From Streptomyces mangrovi (GTDB lineage Bacteria; Actinomycetota; Actinomycetes; Streptomycetales; Streptomycetaceae): a DNA stretch of 64,000 nt. The DNA lies in NCBI RefSeq assembly GCF_900114215.1, contig NZ_FOSG01000003.1:124001-188000 (forward strand). Direction: 5' to 3'. Below the pieces are notes generated by a model. The model was not told the origin of the DNA, made no database searches, and saw nothing but the letters and a program-made list of their open reading frames with translations. Below, piece by piece: positions 48,364 through 56,493 of the stretch. Every line of letters starts with the position of its first letter. Position 1 is the first letter of the stretch. The position numbers and the translations under genes are program-made.

Positions 48364-49191
48364 ATGAACCAGGACAGCGAACCAGAGCCGGAGGCCGCCC
48401 GCCGCGACGCGGACGCCGCCGAGAGCAGCCGGGCCAGCCGCGGATGGTGGGACCGGAACGCCGACGAGTACCAGCGCGAGCACGGCGGCTTCCTCGGCGA
48501 CGACCGCTTCGTGTGGGGCCCGGAGGGCCTGGACGAGGAGGAGGCCGGTCTGCTGGGCCCGGCGGAGCGGCTGGCCGGCCGCTCGGTGCTGGAGGTCGGC
48601 GCGGGGGCGGCGCAGTGCTCGCGCTGGCTGGCGGCGCGCGGGGCGCGCCCGGTGGCCCTGGACATCTCGCACCGGCAGCTCCGGCACGCGCTGCGCATCG
48701 ACGGCGCCGCCCCCGCGTTCCCCCTGGTGCAGGCCGACGCCGGGGCGCTGCCCTTCGCCGACGGCTCCTTCGACCTGGCCTGCTCCGCGTACGGGGCGCT
48801 GCCCTTCGTCGCCGACCCGGTGCGGGTGCTGCGCGAGGTGCGCCGCGTCCTGCGGCCGGGCGGCCGGTGGGTGTTCTCCGTGACGCACCCGGTCCGCTGG
48901 GCCTTCCCCGACGAACCGGGGACGGAGGGGCTGACGGTCACCGCCTCCTACTTCGACCGCACGCCCTACGTGGAGCAGGACGAGCGGGGGCGCGCCGTCT
49001 ACGTCGAGCACCACCGCACCCTCGGCGACCGTGTGCGCGACCTCACCGCCGCCGGGTTCCGCCTGGTGGACCTGGTGGAGCCGGAGTGGCCCGAGTGGAA
49101 CCGGCAGGAGTGGGGAGGCTGGTCGCCGCTGCGCGGCCGGCTGATCCCGGGCACCGCGATCTTCGTCTGCGAGCGGGACCGGCGGCACTAG
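48364..49191 (+). CDS. Class I SAM-dependent methyltransferase
   Basis: A 275-aa methyltransferase of the UbiE/type-11 group. The SAM-binding motif I is VLEVGAGAAQCSRWLAARGA near residue 76, followed by PVALDISHRQLRHA (motif post-I), FDLACSAYGALPFV (motif II) and VRRVLRPGGRWVFSVTHP (motif III). The N-terminal WWDRNADEYQREHGGFLG is typical of a Streptomyces group. Substrate unknown. It is divergent from rpsA and ends 45 bases before hrpB. Confidence 0.9.
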   Translation: MNQDSEPEPEAARRDADAAESSRASRGWWDRNADEYQREHGGFLGDDRFVWGPEGLDEEEAGLLGPAERLAGRSVLEVGAGAAQCSRWLAARGARPVALDISHRQLRHALRIDGAAPAFPLVQADAGALPFADGSFDLACSAYGALPFVADPVRVLREVRRVLRPGGRWVFSVTHPVRWAFPDEPGTEGLTVTASYFDRTPYVEQDERGRAVYVEHHRTLGDRVRDLTAAGFRLVDLVEPEWPEWNRQEWGGWSPLRGRLIPGTAIFVCERDRRH

Positions 49192-49236
49192 GGAGGAGCT
49201 TCCGGGGAGCCCTCGGAGCGCTGCGAGGATGGGGGC

Positions 49237-51786
49237 ATGCCCCTGCGGACCGACGCCCTGAGCCGACTTCCCGTACGCACCGCCCTGCCGGCGCTGGAGG
49301 CGGCCCTCGACACGCGCGGGGCGGCCGTGCTGTGCGCCCCGCCGGGCACGGGCAAGACCACCTTGGTGCCGCTCGCCCTGGCCGGGCTCGCCGGCCCGCG
49401 GGAGGGGGCACCGGCGCGGCGCGTGCTGGTCGCCGAACCGCGCCGGATCGCGGTGCGGGCCGCGGCGCGGCGGATGGCCTGGCTGCTGGGCGAGCCCGTC
49501 GGCGCGAGGGTCGGGTTCACCGTGCGCGGGGAGCGGGCGGTCGGACCCGGTTGCCTGGTGGAGGTGGTGACCACCGGGGTGCTGCTCCAGCGGCTCCAGC
49601 GCGACCCGGAGCTGCCCGGGGTGGACACGGTGGTGCTGGACGAGTGCCACGAGCGGCATCTGGACGCGGACACCGCCGCCGCCTTCCTGCTGGACGTACG
49701 CGCCGCGCTGCGGGAGGAACTGCGCCTGGTCGCCGCCTCGGCCACCACCGACACCGGTGCCTGGGCCCGGCTGCTGGACGCGCCCGTGGTGGAGGCGTCC
49801 GGCGCCTCCCACCCGGTGCGGGTGGTGTGGGCGCCTCCGGCCCGCCCGGTGCGCCCCGCCCACGGCACGCGGGTGGATCCGGCCCTGCTGGAGCACGTCG
49901 CGGACACGGTGCGCCGGGCGCTGCGGGAGGAGGAGGGCGACGTGCTGTGCTTCCTGCCGGGGACCGGGGAGATCGCCCGGGTGGCCGCTCTGCTGGACGG
50001 AGGTGCCGGCGCCGAGGTGCTGCAGGTGCACGGGCGGGCCCCGGCCGCCGTCCAGGACGCGGTGCTGGCGGGTCCGGCCGGACGGCGGCGGGTGGTGCTG
50101 GCCACGGCGGTGGCCGAGTCCAGCCTGACGGTGCCGGGGGTGCGGGTGGTGGTGGACGCCGGGCTGTCCCGCGAGCCGCGCACCGACCACGCCCGGGGGC
50201 TGAGCGCGCTGGCGACGGTGCGGGCCTCGCGGGCATCGGCCCGGCAGCGTGCGGGACGGGCCGGGCGTGAGGCGCCGGGGGTGGTCTACCGCTGCTGGCC
50301 GGAGGCCGAGCACGACCGGCTGCCGCGCTTCCCCTCCCCCGAGATCGCCGTCGCCGACCTCACCGCCTTCGCGCTGCGCGCGGCCTGCTGGGGGGATCCG
50401 GACGCGCGTGGACTGGCGCTGCCCGACGCGCCTGCGCAGGGTGCGATGGCGGCGGCCCGCGAGGTGCTGCGCGCGATCGGCGCCGTGGACGCGCGGGGGC
50501 GGGCCACGGAACGCGGGAAGGCGATGGCCTCGCTGGGCCTGCACCCCCGGCTGGCGCGCGCCCTGCTGGACGCCGCTCCCCGGGTGGGGGCTCGGCGGGC
50601 GGCCGAGGTGGTGGCGCTGCTGAGCGAGGAGCCTCCCCGGGAGTACGGCGACGAGGTGGCGGCGGTATGGCGCACCGCGCGCCGGGGCCGGGACGCGTAC
50701 GCCGCCCGCTGGCGCCGGGAGGCGCGCCGGCTGGAGGGCGCCCTGCCCGGCGGGCGCGGCGGGCAGGACTCCGCGGGGGCGGCCGACGACGCGGCCGCCG
50801 CCCTGGTGGTGGCGCTGGCCTTCCCCGAGCGGGTGGCGCGCTCACGCGGCGAACGGGCGTATCTGATGGCCTCCGGCACCCGCGCCGAACTCGCCCCGGG
50901 GTCCGGGCTGCGCGACGCCCCCTGGCTGGCGGTCGCCGTCGCCGACCGGCCCGTGGGGGCCGCCTCCGCGCGGATACGGCTGGCCGCGGCGGTCGACGAG
51001 GACACGGTGCGGGAGGCGGCCGGGGCCCTGTACTCGGAGGCCGAGGAGATCGGCTGGTCCGCCGGGCGGCGCGATGTGGTGGCCCGGCGCGTGGAACGGC
51101 TGGGCTCGATCGAGCTGTCCTCCCGCCCCCTGCGCGACCCCGGTCCCGCGCCGCTGCGGGCGGCCCTGCTGGAGGGGCTGCGGCGCGAGGGCGTGGGGCT
51201 GCTGCGCTGGACGCGGGAGGCCGCGTCGCTGCGGCAGCGGCTGGCCTTCCTCCACCGGGAACTGGGCGAGCCGTGGCCGGACGTGTCGGACGAGGCGCTG
51301 CTGGCACGGGCGGACGAGTGGCTGGACGGGGTGCTGGGCCCGGCGCGGCAGCGGGCCGATCTGGAGCGCGCGGATGCCGGCCGGCTGCTGGCCGCGCTGC
51401 TGCCCTGGACCTTGGGGGACGCCGCCCGGCTGGACGAACTGGCGCCGGAGCGGATCGAGGTGCCCTCGGGCTCGCGGGTACGGGTGGACTACGGCGGGGA
51501 GCGGCCGGTGCTCGCGGTCAAGCTCCAGGAGCTGTTCGGCTGGCAGGAGGCACCCCGGCTGGCGGGCGGCCGGGTGCCGCTGCTGGTGCATCTGCTGTCG
51601 CCCGCGGGTCGGCCGGCGGCAGTGACCGCGGATCTGGCGTCGTTCTGGCGCGACGGTTACCGCTCGGTGCGGGCCGAACTACGCGGCCGCTACCCCAAAC
51701 ACCCCTGGCCCGAGGATCCGGCGGCCGCCCGGCCGACCGGGCGTACGGCCGCCGCGGCGCGGAGGGCTTCCGGGCGGGGAGGCTGA
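49237..51786 (+). CDS. hrpB: ATP-dependent helicase HrpB
   Basis: DEAH/RHA-type superfamily 2 helicase. The 849-aa protein has Walker A APPGTGKTTLVPLAL near residue 34, EPRRIAVRAAARRMA, the Walker B DECHERHLD near residue 136, SATTDT, QRAGRAGREAPGVVYRCW (motif VI) near residue 337, and the family-specific C-terminal domain (PSGSRVRVDYGGERPVLAVKLQELFG), which distinguishes HrpB from HrpA. RNA role is likely but not proven. It ends just before a perfect 48-bp palindrome. Confidence 0.95.
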   Translation: MPLRTDALSRLPVRTALPALEAALDTRGAAVLCAPPGTGKTTLVPLALAGLAGPREGAPARRVLVAEPRRIAVRAAARRMAWLLGEPVGARVGFTVRGERAVGPGCLVEVVTTGVLLQRLQRDPELPGVDTVVLDECHERHLDADTAAAFLLDVRAALREELRLVAASATTDTGAWARLLDAPVVEASGASHPVRVVWAPPARPVRPAHGTRVDPALLEHVADTVRRALREEEGDVLCFLPGTGEIARVAALLDGGAGAEVLQVHGRAPAAVQDAVLAGPAGRRRVVLATAVAESSLTVPGVRVVVDAGLSREPRTDHARGLSALATVRASRASARQRAGRAGREAPGVVYRCWPEAEHDRLPRFPSPEIAVADLTAFALRAACWGDPDARGLALPDAPAQGAMAAAREVLRAIGAVDARGRATERGKAMASLGLHPRLARALLDAAPRVGARRAAEVVALLSEEPPREYGDEVAAVWRTARRGRDAYAARWRREARRLEGALPGGRGGQDSAGAADDAAAALVVALAFPERVARSRGERAYLMASGTRAELAPGSGLRDAPWLAVAVADRPVGAASARIRLAAAVDEDTVREAAGALYSEAEEIGWSAGRRDVVARRVERLGSIELSSRPLRDPGPAPLRAALLEGLRREGVGLLRWTREAASLRQRLAFLHRELGEPWPDVSDEALLARADEWLDGVLGPARQRADLERADAGRLLAALLPWTLGDAARLDELAPERIEVPSGSRVRVDYGGERPVLAVKLQELFGWQEAPRLAGGRVPLLVHLLSPAGRPAAVTADLASFWRDGYRSVRAELRGRYPKHPWPEDPAAARPTGRTAAAARRASGRGG

Positions 51787-51793
51787 GCGGTGC

Positions 51794-51841
51794 CCGCCGC
51801 GCCGCGGGGTCCGGTGGCCACCGGACCCCGCGGCGCGGCGG
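51794..51841. terminator. Perfect 48-bp palindrome, bidirectional terminator after hrpB and the transglycosylase gene
   Basis: Arms 51794-51817 and 51818-51841 are exact reverse complements with no spacer; the RNA would fold with a minimal 4-base loop. It fills the gap between two convergent genes. Confidence 0.85.
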
Positions 51842-51842
51842 T

Positions 51843-53330
51843 TCAGTCCTCCTGGCGGGCCTGGACGGTGGCGCCGGCGGTCGGGGCGGGGGTCTGCTCC
51901 CCGTCGTCCTGCTGCCCGCTGCCGTCCTCGCCCTCCCCGGGCTCGTCCGGGTTCTCCGGCTCCTCGTCCCCGCAGGGGTTCTCCGGGTCCTCCGGGTTCT
52001 CCGGGTCCTCGGCGGGCTCGTCCGGGTTCTCGGAGTCCTCGCCCGGCTCCCCGGTCGGGGTCGGGGAGGGTGAGTCGGCCGGCTCCTCGGTGCTCCCTCC
52101 GGGCTCCTCCGGGCTCTCGGGGTCGTCCGGGTCCGCCGGGCAGCCGGGCTCGTCCGGGTTCTCGGGTTCCTCCGGCTCTTCCCCGGGCTCCTCGGGATCG
52201 TCCGGGTCCTCCCCGGGCTCCTCGGGATCGTCCGGGTCCTCCCCGGGCTCCTCGGGTTCCTCCGGCTCTTCCCCGGGCTCCTCCGGGTCCTCGGGATCGT
52301 CCGGGTCCTCCCCGGGCTTCTCGGAGTCGTCGGGCGGAAGAGGGGTGACCGTACCGTCCTCGGAGACGGGCGGCTTCGGGGAGGGCTTCCCGTCCTCCCC
52401 CTTCTCACCGCCGTCGCCGCCCTTTTGGTCGTCGGCCTTCTCGCCCGGTCGCCCGGTGGGGCCGCCGCCCGGCTCGCCACCCGGCCGCGCGGGCCGCGAC
52501 TCGTTGCCCGCGCCGGGGCTGTCGGGCAGCGCTCCCTCACCGTCGGGCACCTCGTGGACGCCCTTGCGGTAGAAGTCCAGCCAGGACAGCACCGTCCGCA
52601 GGTACTCCCGCGACCGGTTGTAGCTGAGGACGGCCCGTTCCAGATCGGCCGGGTCCGACAGGTTCCTGCCGCCCGCGCACAGGTAGCGCCCCGCGGCGAG
52701 GGCGGCGTCGTAGATGTTGTTCGGGTCCTCACGGCCGTCGCCGTTGCCGTCCGCGCCCCAGTTGGCCCAGGTGGAAGGGATGAACTGCATCGGCCCGACG
52801 GCCCGGTCGTAGCGGGTGTCGCCGTCGTACGCGCCGCCGTCGGTGTCCGAGATGTGCGCGAAGCCCACGCCGTTGAGCGCGGGTCCCAGGATCGGCTTGT
52901 GGGTGGTACCCCGGGCGTCCACGGCTCCGCCGCGCGCCTGCCCGGACTCCACCTTGCCTATCGCGGCCAGGAGTTGCCAGGGAAGGTTGCAGCCGGGCCG
53001 CTCCTCGCCCAAGGTCCGCTCCGCCCGCTTGTAGGCGGCCAGAACGGTGGCGGGTATGCCGGACTCGGCGGGACCGGTGACGTCCGGCAGATCGCTGGAG
53101 GATCCGGGCTTGTCCGGCTTGACCAGCGGCGGAAGCTCGGTGTGGTAAGGGGAGTTGCCGTCGGCGGGAAGGTCGGGGGACTCCGGGGAGCCGGCCGCCT
53201 CCCTGCCGCCGGGCTGCACCAGTTCCAGGCCGGGCCCCTGGGACGCGGTGAGCGCGGCCATCGCCGCCGCCGCCACCGCGGTGCTGGTAACGCCCCTTCG
53301 GACCCTGCCCACGAGCCGCCGAGCCGCCAT
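51843..53330 (-). CDS. Secreted lytic transglycosylase with acidic Pro-rich tail
   Basis: A 495-aa exported wall enzyme. After a signal-like N-terminus (to about residue 31) comes an SLT/lysozyme-like domain: LLAAIGKVESGQARGGAVDARG with catalytic Glu near residue 128, GPMQFIPSTWANWGADGNGDG, DPNNIYDAALAAGRYLC and AVLSYNRSREYL, matching MltB/RipA-neighbour type actinobacterial transglycosylases. From about residue 300 to the end is a low-complexity tail of Glu/Asp-Pro-Gly repeats with two cysteines. It cleaves peptidoglycan glycan strands. GGAGGG is eight bases before the ATG at 53330; a GTG at 53357 is an alternative. Confidence 0.88.
   Translation of the reverse strand: MAARRLVGRVRRGVTSTAVAAAAMAALTASQGPGLELVQPGGREAAGSPESPDLPADGNSPYHTELPPLVKPDKPGSSSDLPDVTGPAESGIPATVLAAYKRAERTLGEERPGCNLPWQLLAAIGKVESGQARGGAVDARGTTHKPILGPALNGVGFAHISDTDGGAYDGDTRYDRAVGPMQFIPSTWANWGADGNGDGREDPNNIYDAALAAGRYLCAGGRNLSDPADLERAVLSYNRSREYLRTVLSWLDFYRKGVHEVPDGEGALPDSPGAGNESRPARPGGEPGGGPTGRPGEKADDQKGGDGGEKGEDGKPSPKPPVSEDGTVTPLPPDDSEKPGEDPDDPEDPEEPGEEPEEPEEPGEDPDDPEEPGEDPDDPEEPGEEPEEPENPDEPGCPADPDDPESPEEPGGSTEEPADSPSPTPTGEPGEDSENPDEPAEDPENPEDPENPCGDEEPENPDEPGEGEDGSGQQDDGEQTPAPTAGATVQARQED
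52151..52310 (-). repeat. In-frame 30-bp coding repeats (PGEDPDDPEE-type)
   Basis: Two exact 30-bp copies (52181-52210, 52211-52240), a variant copy (52241-52270) and a longer relative (52271-52309) encode units such as EDPDDPEEPG and EEPEEPEEPG in the tail of the lytic transglycosylase. Unit length is a multiple of three, so copy number can change without breaking the frame. Confidence 0.9.
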
Positions 53331-53584
53331 CTGCCAGACCCTCCACGCTGTTGTCACGCGCTGCCGCGCCGCACCTGCCGGATACGGCGCCCCTCAGACG
53401 CTCTGTACGGTTGTGTACGTCCTGTGTGTCCGGTTCCCCGGCACCTGCCGCATGTCCGTGCCCCGGCCGCACCGCCTCCCCCGTGAGGGGTAACGAACGG
53501 GACACTACGGCAAGTTCGGCACCCGATCCACCACATCCGAGGACGACGCGGCAACGCACACGACCGTTCCACCGGACGTTCACC
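53331..53584. other. Upstream region of the transglycosylase gene
   Basis: About 250 bases between the transglycosylase start and the polA terminator. No coding frame is supported. Less GC-rich stretches near 53400-53440 and 53495-53560 probably hold the promoter. I looked for a ydaO/c-di-AMP riboswitch, common before Streptomyces wall-lytic genes, and did not find its conserved segments. Confidence 0.45.
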
Positions 53585-53632
53585 GCCGTGTGCCGCCCGG
53601 GGGCCGGTACCGGCCCCCGGGCGGCACACGGC
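53585..53632 (-). terminator. Perfect 48-bp palindrome, polA terminator
   Basis: Arms 53585-53608 and 53609-53632 are exact reverse complements with no spacer, 25 bases after the polA stop. Same geometry as the palindrome at 51794-51841 but different sequence. Confidence 0.85.
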
Positions 53633-53656
53633 CCTCCGCGACCGTCCGCGACCGCC

Positions 53657-56401
53657 TCAGTGGGCGGCGTCCTCCCAGTTCCCGCCGGAGCCCACGGAGA
53701 CGTCCAGCGGCGCCCTCAGCCGGACGGCTCCGGCCATCTCCCGGCGCACCAGCTCCTCCACCGCCTCCCGTTCGCCCGGGGCGACCTCCAGCACGATCTC
53801 GTCGTGCACCTGGAGCAGCATGCGCGAGCGCAGCTCCGCCTCGCCCAGCGCCCGGTCCACCTTCAGCATCGCGATCTTCACGATGTCCGCGGCGGTGCCC
53901 TGGATCGGGGCGTTGAGCGCCATCCGCTCGGCCATCTCGCGGCGCTGGCGGTTGTCGCTGTTGAGGTCGGGCAGGTAGCGGCGGCGCCCCAGGATGGTGT
54001 GGGTGTAGCCGGTGGCCCGGGCGTCCTCCACCACCCGGTGCAGGTAGTCGCGCACCCCTCCGAAGCGCTCGAAGTAGGCGTCCATCAGCCTGCGCGCCTC
54101 CTCGGCGGTGATGCCGAGCTGCTGCGACAGGCCGAAGGCCGACAGCCCGTAGGCCAGCCCGTACGACATGGCCTTGATCTTGCGGCGCATCTCCGGGTCC
54201 ACCCGGTCCTTGGGGACCTCGAAGACCTGGGAGGCGGCGGTGGTGTGCAGGTCCTCGCCGGAGGTGAACGCCTCGATCAGGCCCTCGTCCTCCGACAGGT
54301 GCGCCATCACCCGCAGTTCGATCTGGCTGTAGTCGGCCGTCAGCAGCGACTCGTAGCCCTCGCCGACCACGAAGCCCCGGCGGATGGCCCGGCCCTCGTC
54401 GGTGCGCACCGGGATGTTCTGCAGGTTGGGGTCGGTGGAGGAGAGCCTGCCGGTGGCGGCGACCGTCTGGTTGAACGTGGTGTGGATACGGCCGTCGGTG
54501 GTGATCGTCTTGATCAGGCCCTCGACGGTGGTGCGCAGCTTGGACTGCTCGCGGTAGCGCAGCATGATCACCGGCAGCTCGTGCTCGGTCTGCGTCGCCA
54601 GCCAGGTCAGCGCGTCGGCGTCCGTGGTGTAACCGGTCTTGGTCCGCTTCGTCTTCGGCAGGCCCAGCTCGCCGAAGAGCACCTCCTGCAGCTGCTTGGG
54701 CGAGCCGAGGTTGAACTCGTGGCCCACCGCGGTGTGCGCCTCGCGCACCGCCTGCTGGACGGCCGCGGCGAACTGCTGCTCCATACGGCCCAGCCACTCG
54801 CGGTCCGCGGCGATGCCCGCCCGCTCCATCCGCGCCAGCAGGCCCGAGGTCGGCAGCTCGATGTCCTGGAGCAGACCGGCCGCGCCGACCTCCGTCAGCC
54901 GCCCGGCCAGCGCCCCGCCCAGGTCCAAGGCGGTGCGGGCCCGGGCCATCAGCGCGTCCGCCTCGGCCTCCTCGTCCGCGCCCAGCGCCAGCTGACCGCT
55001 GCTCTCGGCGGGCCGGGCCGGCTCCCGGCCCAGGAACTCCACCGACAGCGCCTCCAGGGCGAACGAGCGGCGGCCCGGCTGCACCAGATAGGCGGCCAGC
55101 GCGGTGTCCATCGTGACGCCGGCGACGCTCCAGCCGTGCTCGGCGAAGACCCGCATCACCGCCTTGGCGTCGTGCATGACCTTCGGCCGGTCCCCGTCGG
55201 CGATCCACTCCGCGAACGCCCGCTCGTCGGCCTCGTCCAGCTGGGCCGGGTCGAACCACACGGCCGGCCCCCGTCCGGTGGCCAGGGCGATCTCGCCGAC
55301 GCTTCCCGAACCCAGCTTCCAGCTGTCGACGGTGGCCACGCCCAGCGGATCGGTGCCGGATGCGGCGTGCTCGGCCAGCCAGGGGGCCAGCTCGCCGGTG
55401 CCGGCGACCACCCCGTCGACCTCCACGCCGTCCGCCGGGGCCGTCTCCTCCTGGCCGGACGCGCCCGGGTCGACCGCGTACAGCCGGTCACGGAAGCCGG
55501 TGTTGCGGAACTCCAGCGCGTCCAGCACCACCTCCAGCGCCCCCCGGTCGTACGGCGCCCGCGCCAGGTCCGCCGGGCCGGCCGGCAGCTCCACGTCGCA
55601 CACCAGCGCCGTCAGCCGCCGGTTGAGCCGGACGCCGTCGAGGTGGTCGCGCAGCTTCTCCCCGACCTTGCCCTTGACCTCGTCGACCCGCTCCAGCAGC
55701 TCGGTGAGGGAGCCGAACTGCCTGATCCACTTCGCGGCGGTCTTCTCGCCCACTCCGGGAATGCCGGGCAGGTTGTCCGACGGGTCGCCGCGCAGGGCCG
55801 CGAAGTCCGGGTACTGCTCGGGGGTCAGGCCGTACTTCTCCTCCACCTTCTCGGGGGTGAAGCGGGTCAGCTCCGACACTCCCCGCGTGGGGTACAGCAC
55901 CGTCGTCGCGTCGTTGACGAGCTGGAAGGAGTCGCGGTCACCGGTGACGATCGAGACGTGGAAGCCCTCGGCCACCGCCTGCGTGGCCAGGGTGGCGATG
56001 ATGTCGTCCGCCTCGAAGCCCTCCACCGCGAACCGCCGGATGCCCATCGCGTCCAGCAGCTCGCCGATCAGCTCCACCTGCCCCTTGAAGCCGTCCGGGG
56101 ACTTGGAGCGGTTCGCCTTGTAGTCGGCGAACTCCTCCGTGCGCCAGGTCGTGCGCGACACGTCGAAGGCGACCGCCAGATGGGTGGGGTCCTCGTCGCG
56201 CAGCGTGTTCGCCAGCATCGAGGCGAAACCGTAGATCGCGTTCGTCGGCTGCCCGGTGGTGGTGGAGAAGTTCTCCTCGGGCAACGCGAAGAACGCCCGG
56301 TAGGCGAGGGAGTGCCCGTCCAGCAGGAGCAGGCGCCTGTCCTGGGACTCGGGCGGTTCGGAGGAGTTCGCTGCGGTCGCTTTCGATGCTTTGTTGGCCA
56401 C
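53657..56401 (-). CDS. polA: DNA polymerase I
   Basis: Gap-filling polymerase with 5'-3' exonuclease. In the 914-aa protein, residues 20-300 are the FEN-type nuclease (LLLDGHSLAYRAFFALP, FEADDIIATLA, VTGDRDSFQLV, LRGDPSDNLPGIPGVGEKTA). The middle 3'-5' exonuclease domain is degenerate: VATVDSW stands where active enzymes have DxE, so proofreading is probably absent, as known for other actinobacterial PolA. The polymerase domain has TTFNQTVAATGRLSSTDPNLQNIP, LLTADYSQIELRVMAHLS (motif A), RRKIKAMSYGLAYG (motif B) and MLLQVHDEIVLE (motif C). GTG start. Works with the nearby uvr genes in excision repair. Confidence 0.97.
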   Translation of the reverse strand: MANKASKATAANSSEPPESQDRRLLLLDGHSLAYRAFFALPEENFSTTTGQPTNAIYGFASMLANTLRDEDPTHLAVAFDVSRTTWRTEEFADYKANRSKSPDGFKGQVELIGELLDAMGIRRFAVEGFEADDIIATLATQAVAEGFHVSIVTGDRDSFQLVNDATTVLYPTRGVSELTRFTPEKVEEKYGLTPEQYPDFAALRGDPSDNLPGIPGVGEKTAAKWIRQFGSLTELLERVDEVKGKVGEKLRDHLDGVRLNRRLTALVCDVELPAGPADLARAPYDRGALEVVLDALEFRNTGFRDRLYAVDPGASGQEETAPADGVEVDGVVAGTGELAPWLAEHAASGTDPLGVATVDSWKLGSGSVGEIALATGRGPAVWFDPAQLDEADERAFAEWIADGDRPKVMHDAKAVMRVFAEHGWSVAGVTMDTALAAYLVQPGRRSFALEALSVEFLGREPARPAESSGQLALGADEEAEADALMARARTALDLGGALAGRLTEVGAAGLLQDIELPTSGLLARMERAGIAADREWLGRMEQQFAAAVQQAVREAHTAVGHEFNLGSPKQLQEVLFGELGLPKTKRTKTGYTTDADALTWLATQTEHELPVIMLRYREQSKLRTTVEGLIKTITTDGRIHTTFNQTVAATGRLSSTDPNLQNIPVRTDEGRAIRRGFVVGEGYESLLTADYSQIELRVMAHLSEDEGLIEAFTSGEDLHTTAASQVFEVPKDRVDPEMRRKIKAMSYGLAYGLSAFGLSQQLGITAEEARRLMDAYFERFGGVRDYLHRVVEDARATGYTHTILGRRRYLPDLNSDNRQRREMAERMALNAPIQGTAADIVKIAMLKVDRALGEAELRSRMLLQVHDEIVLEVAPGEREAVEELVRREMAGAVRLRAPLDVSVGSGGNWEDAAH

Positions 56402-56406
56402 GCCCC

Positions 56407-56486
56407 GATCCTGCCACGCACCACCGACACCGGTTCACGGGCCGCCCTGGAGCCACTGTCGCGCCCCGGTGGAGCGTGGCAGGATC
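56407..56486. promoter_or_regulatory. Mirrored 13-bp element at both divergent starts (polA / oxidoreductase)
   Basis: Exact 13-bp inverted copies (56407-56419 and 56474-56486, GCGTGGCAGGATC) lie five and seven bases from the two divergent start codons. Each contains CAGGAT, which could be a -10 hexamer giving leaderless mRNAs, or AGGA as a ribosome-binding site. Confidence 0.5.
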
Positions 56487-56493
56487 TGCGGCC

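Noticed and set aside
52151..52310. Regular 30-bp repeats that superficially look like a small CRISPR array.
   Set aside because: Copies are directly abutting with no spacers and are in frame within the transglycosylase tail.
51790..52572. Ser/Gly/Pro-rich plus-strand frame opposite the transglycosylase tail, resembling a spidroin-like protein.
   Set aside because: It is the antisense image of the Glu/Pro/Asp repeat; the sense frame continues a good catalytic domain with signal peptide.
53331..53584. ydaO-type c-di-AMP riboswitch before the lytic transglycosylase gene.
   Set aside because: The conserved ydaO segments are not recognisable on the minus strand.
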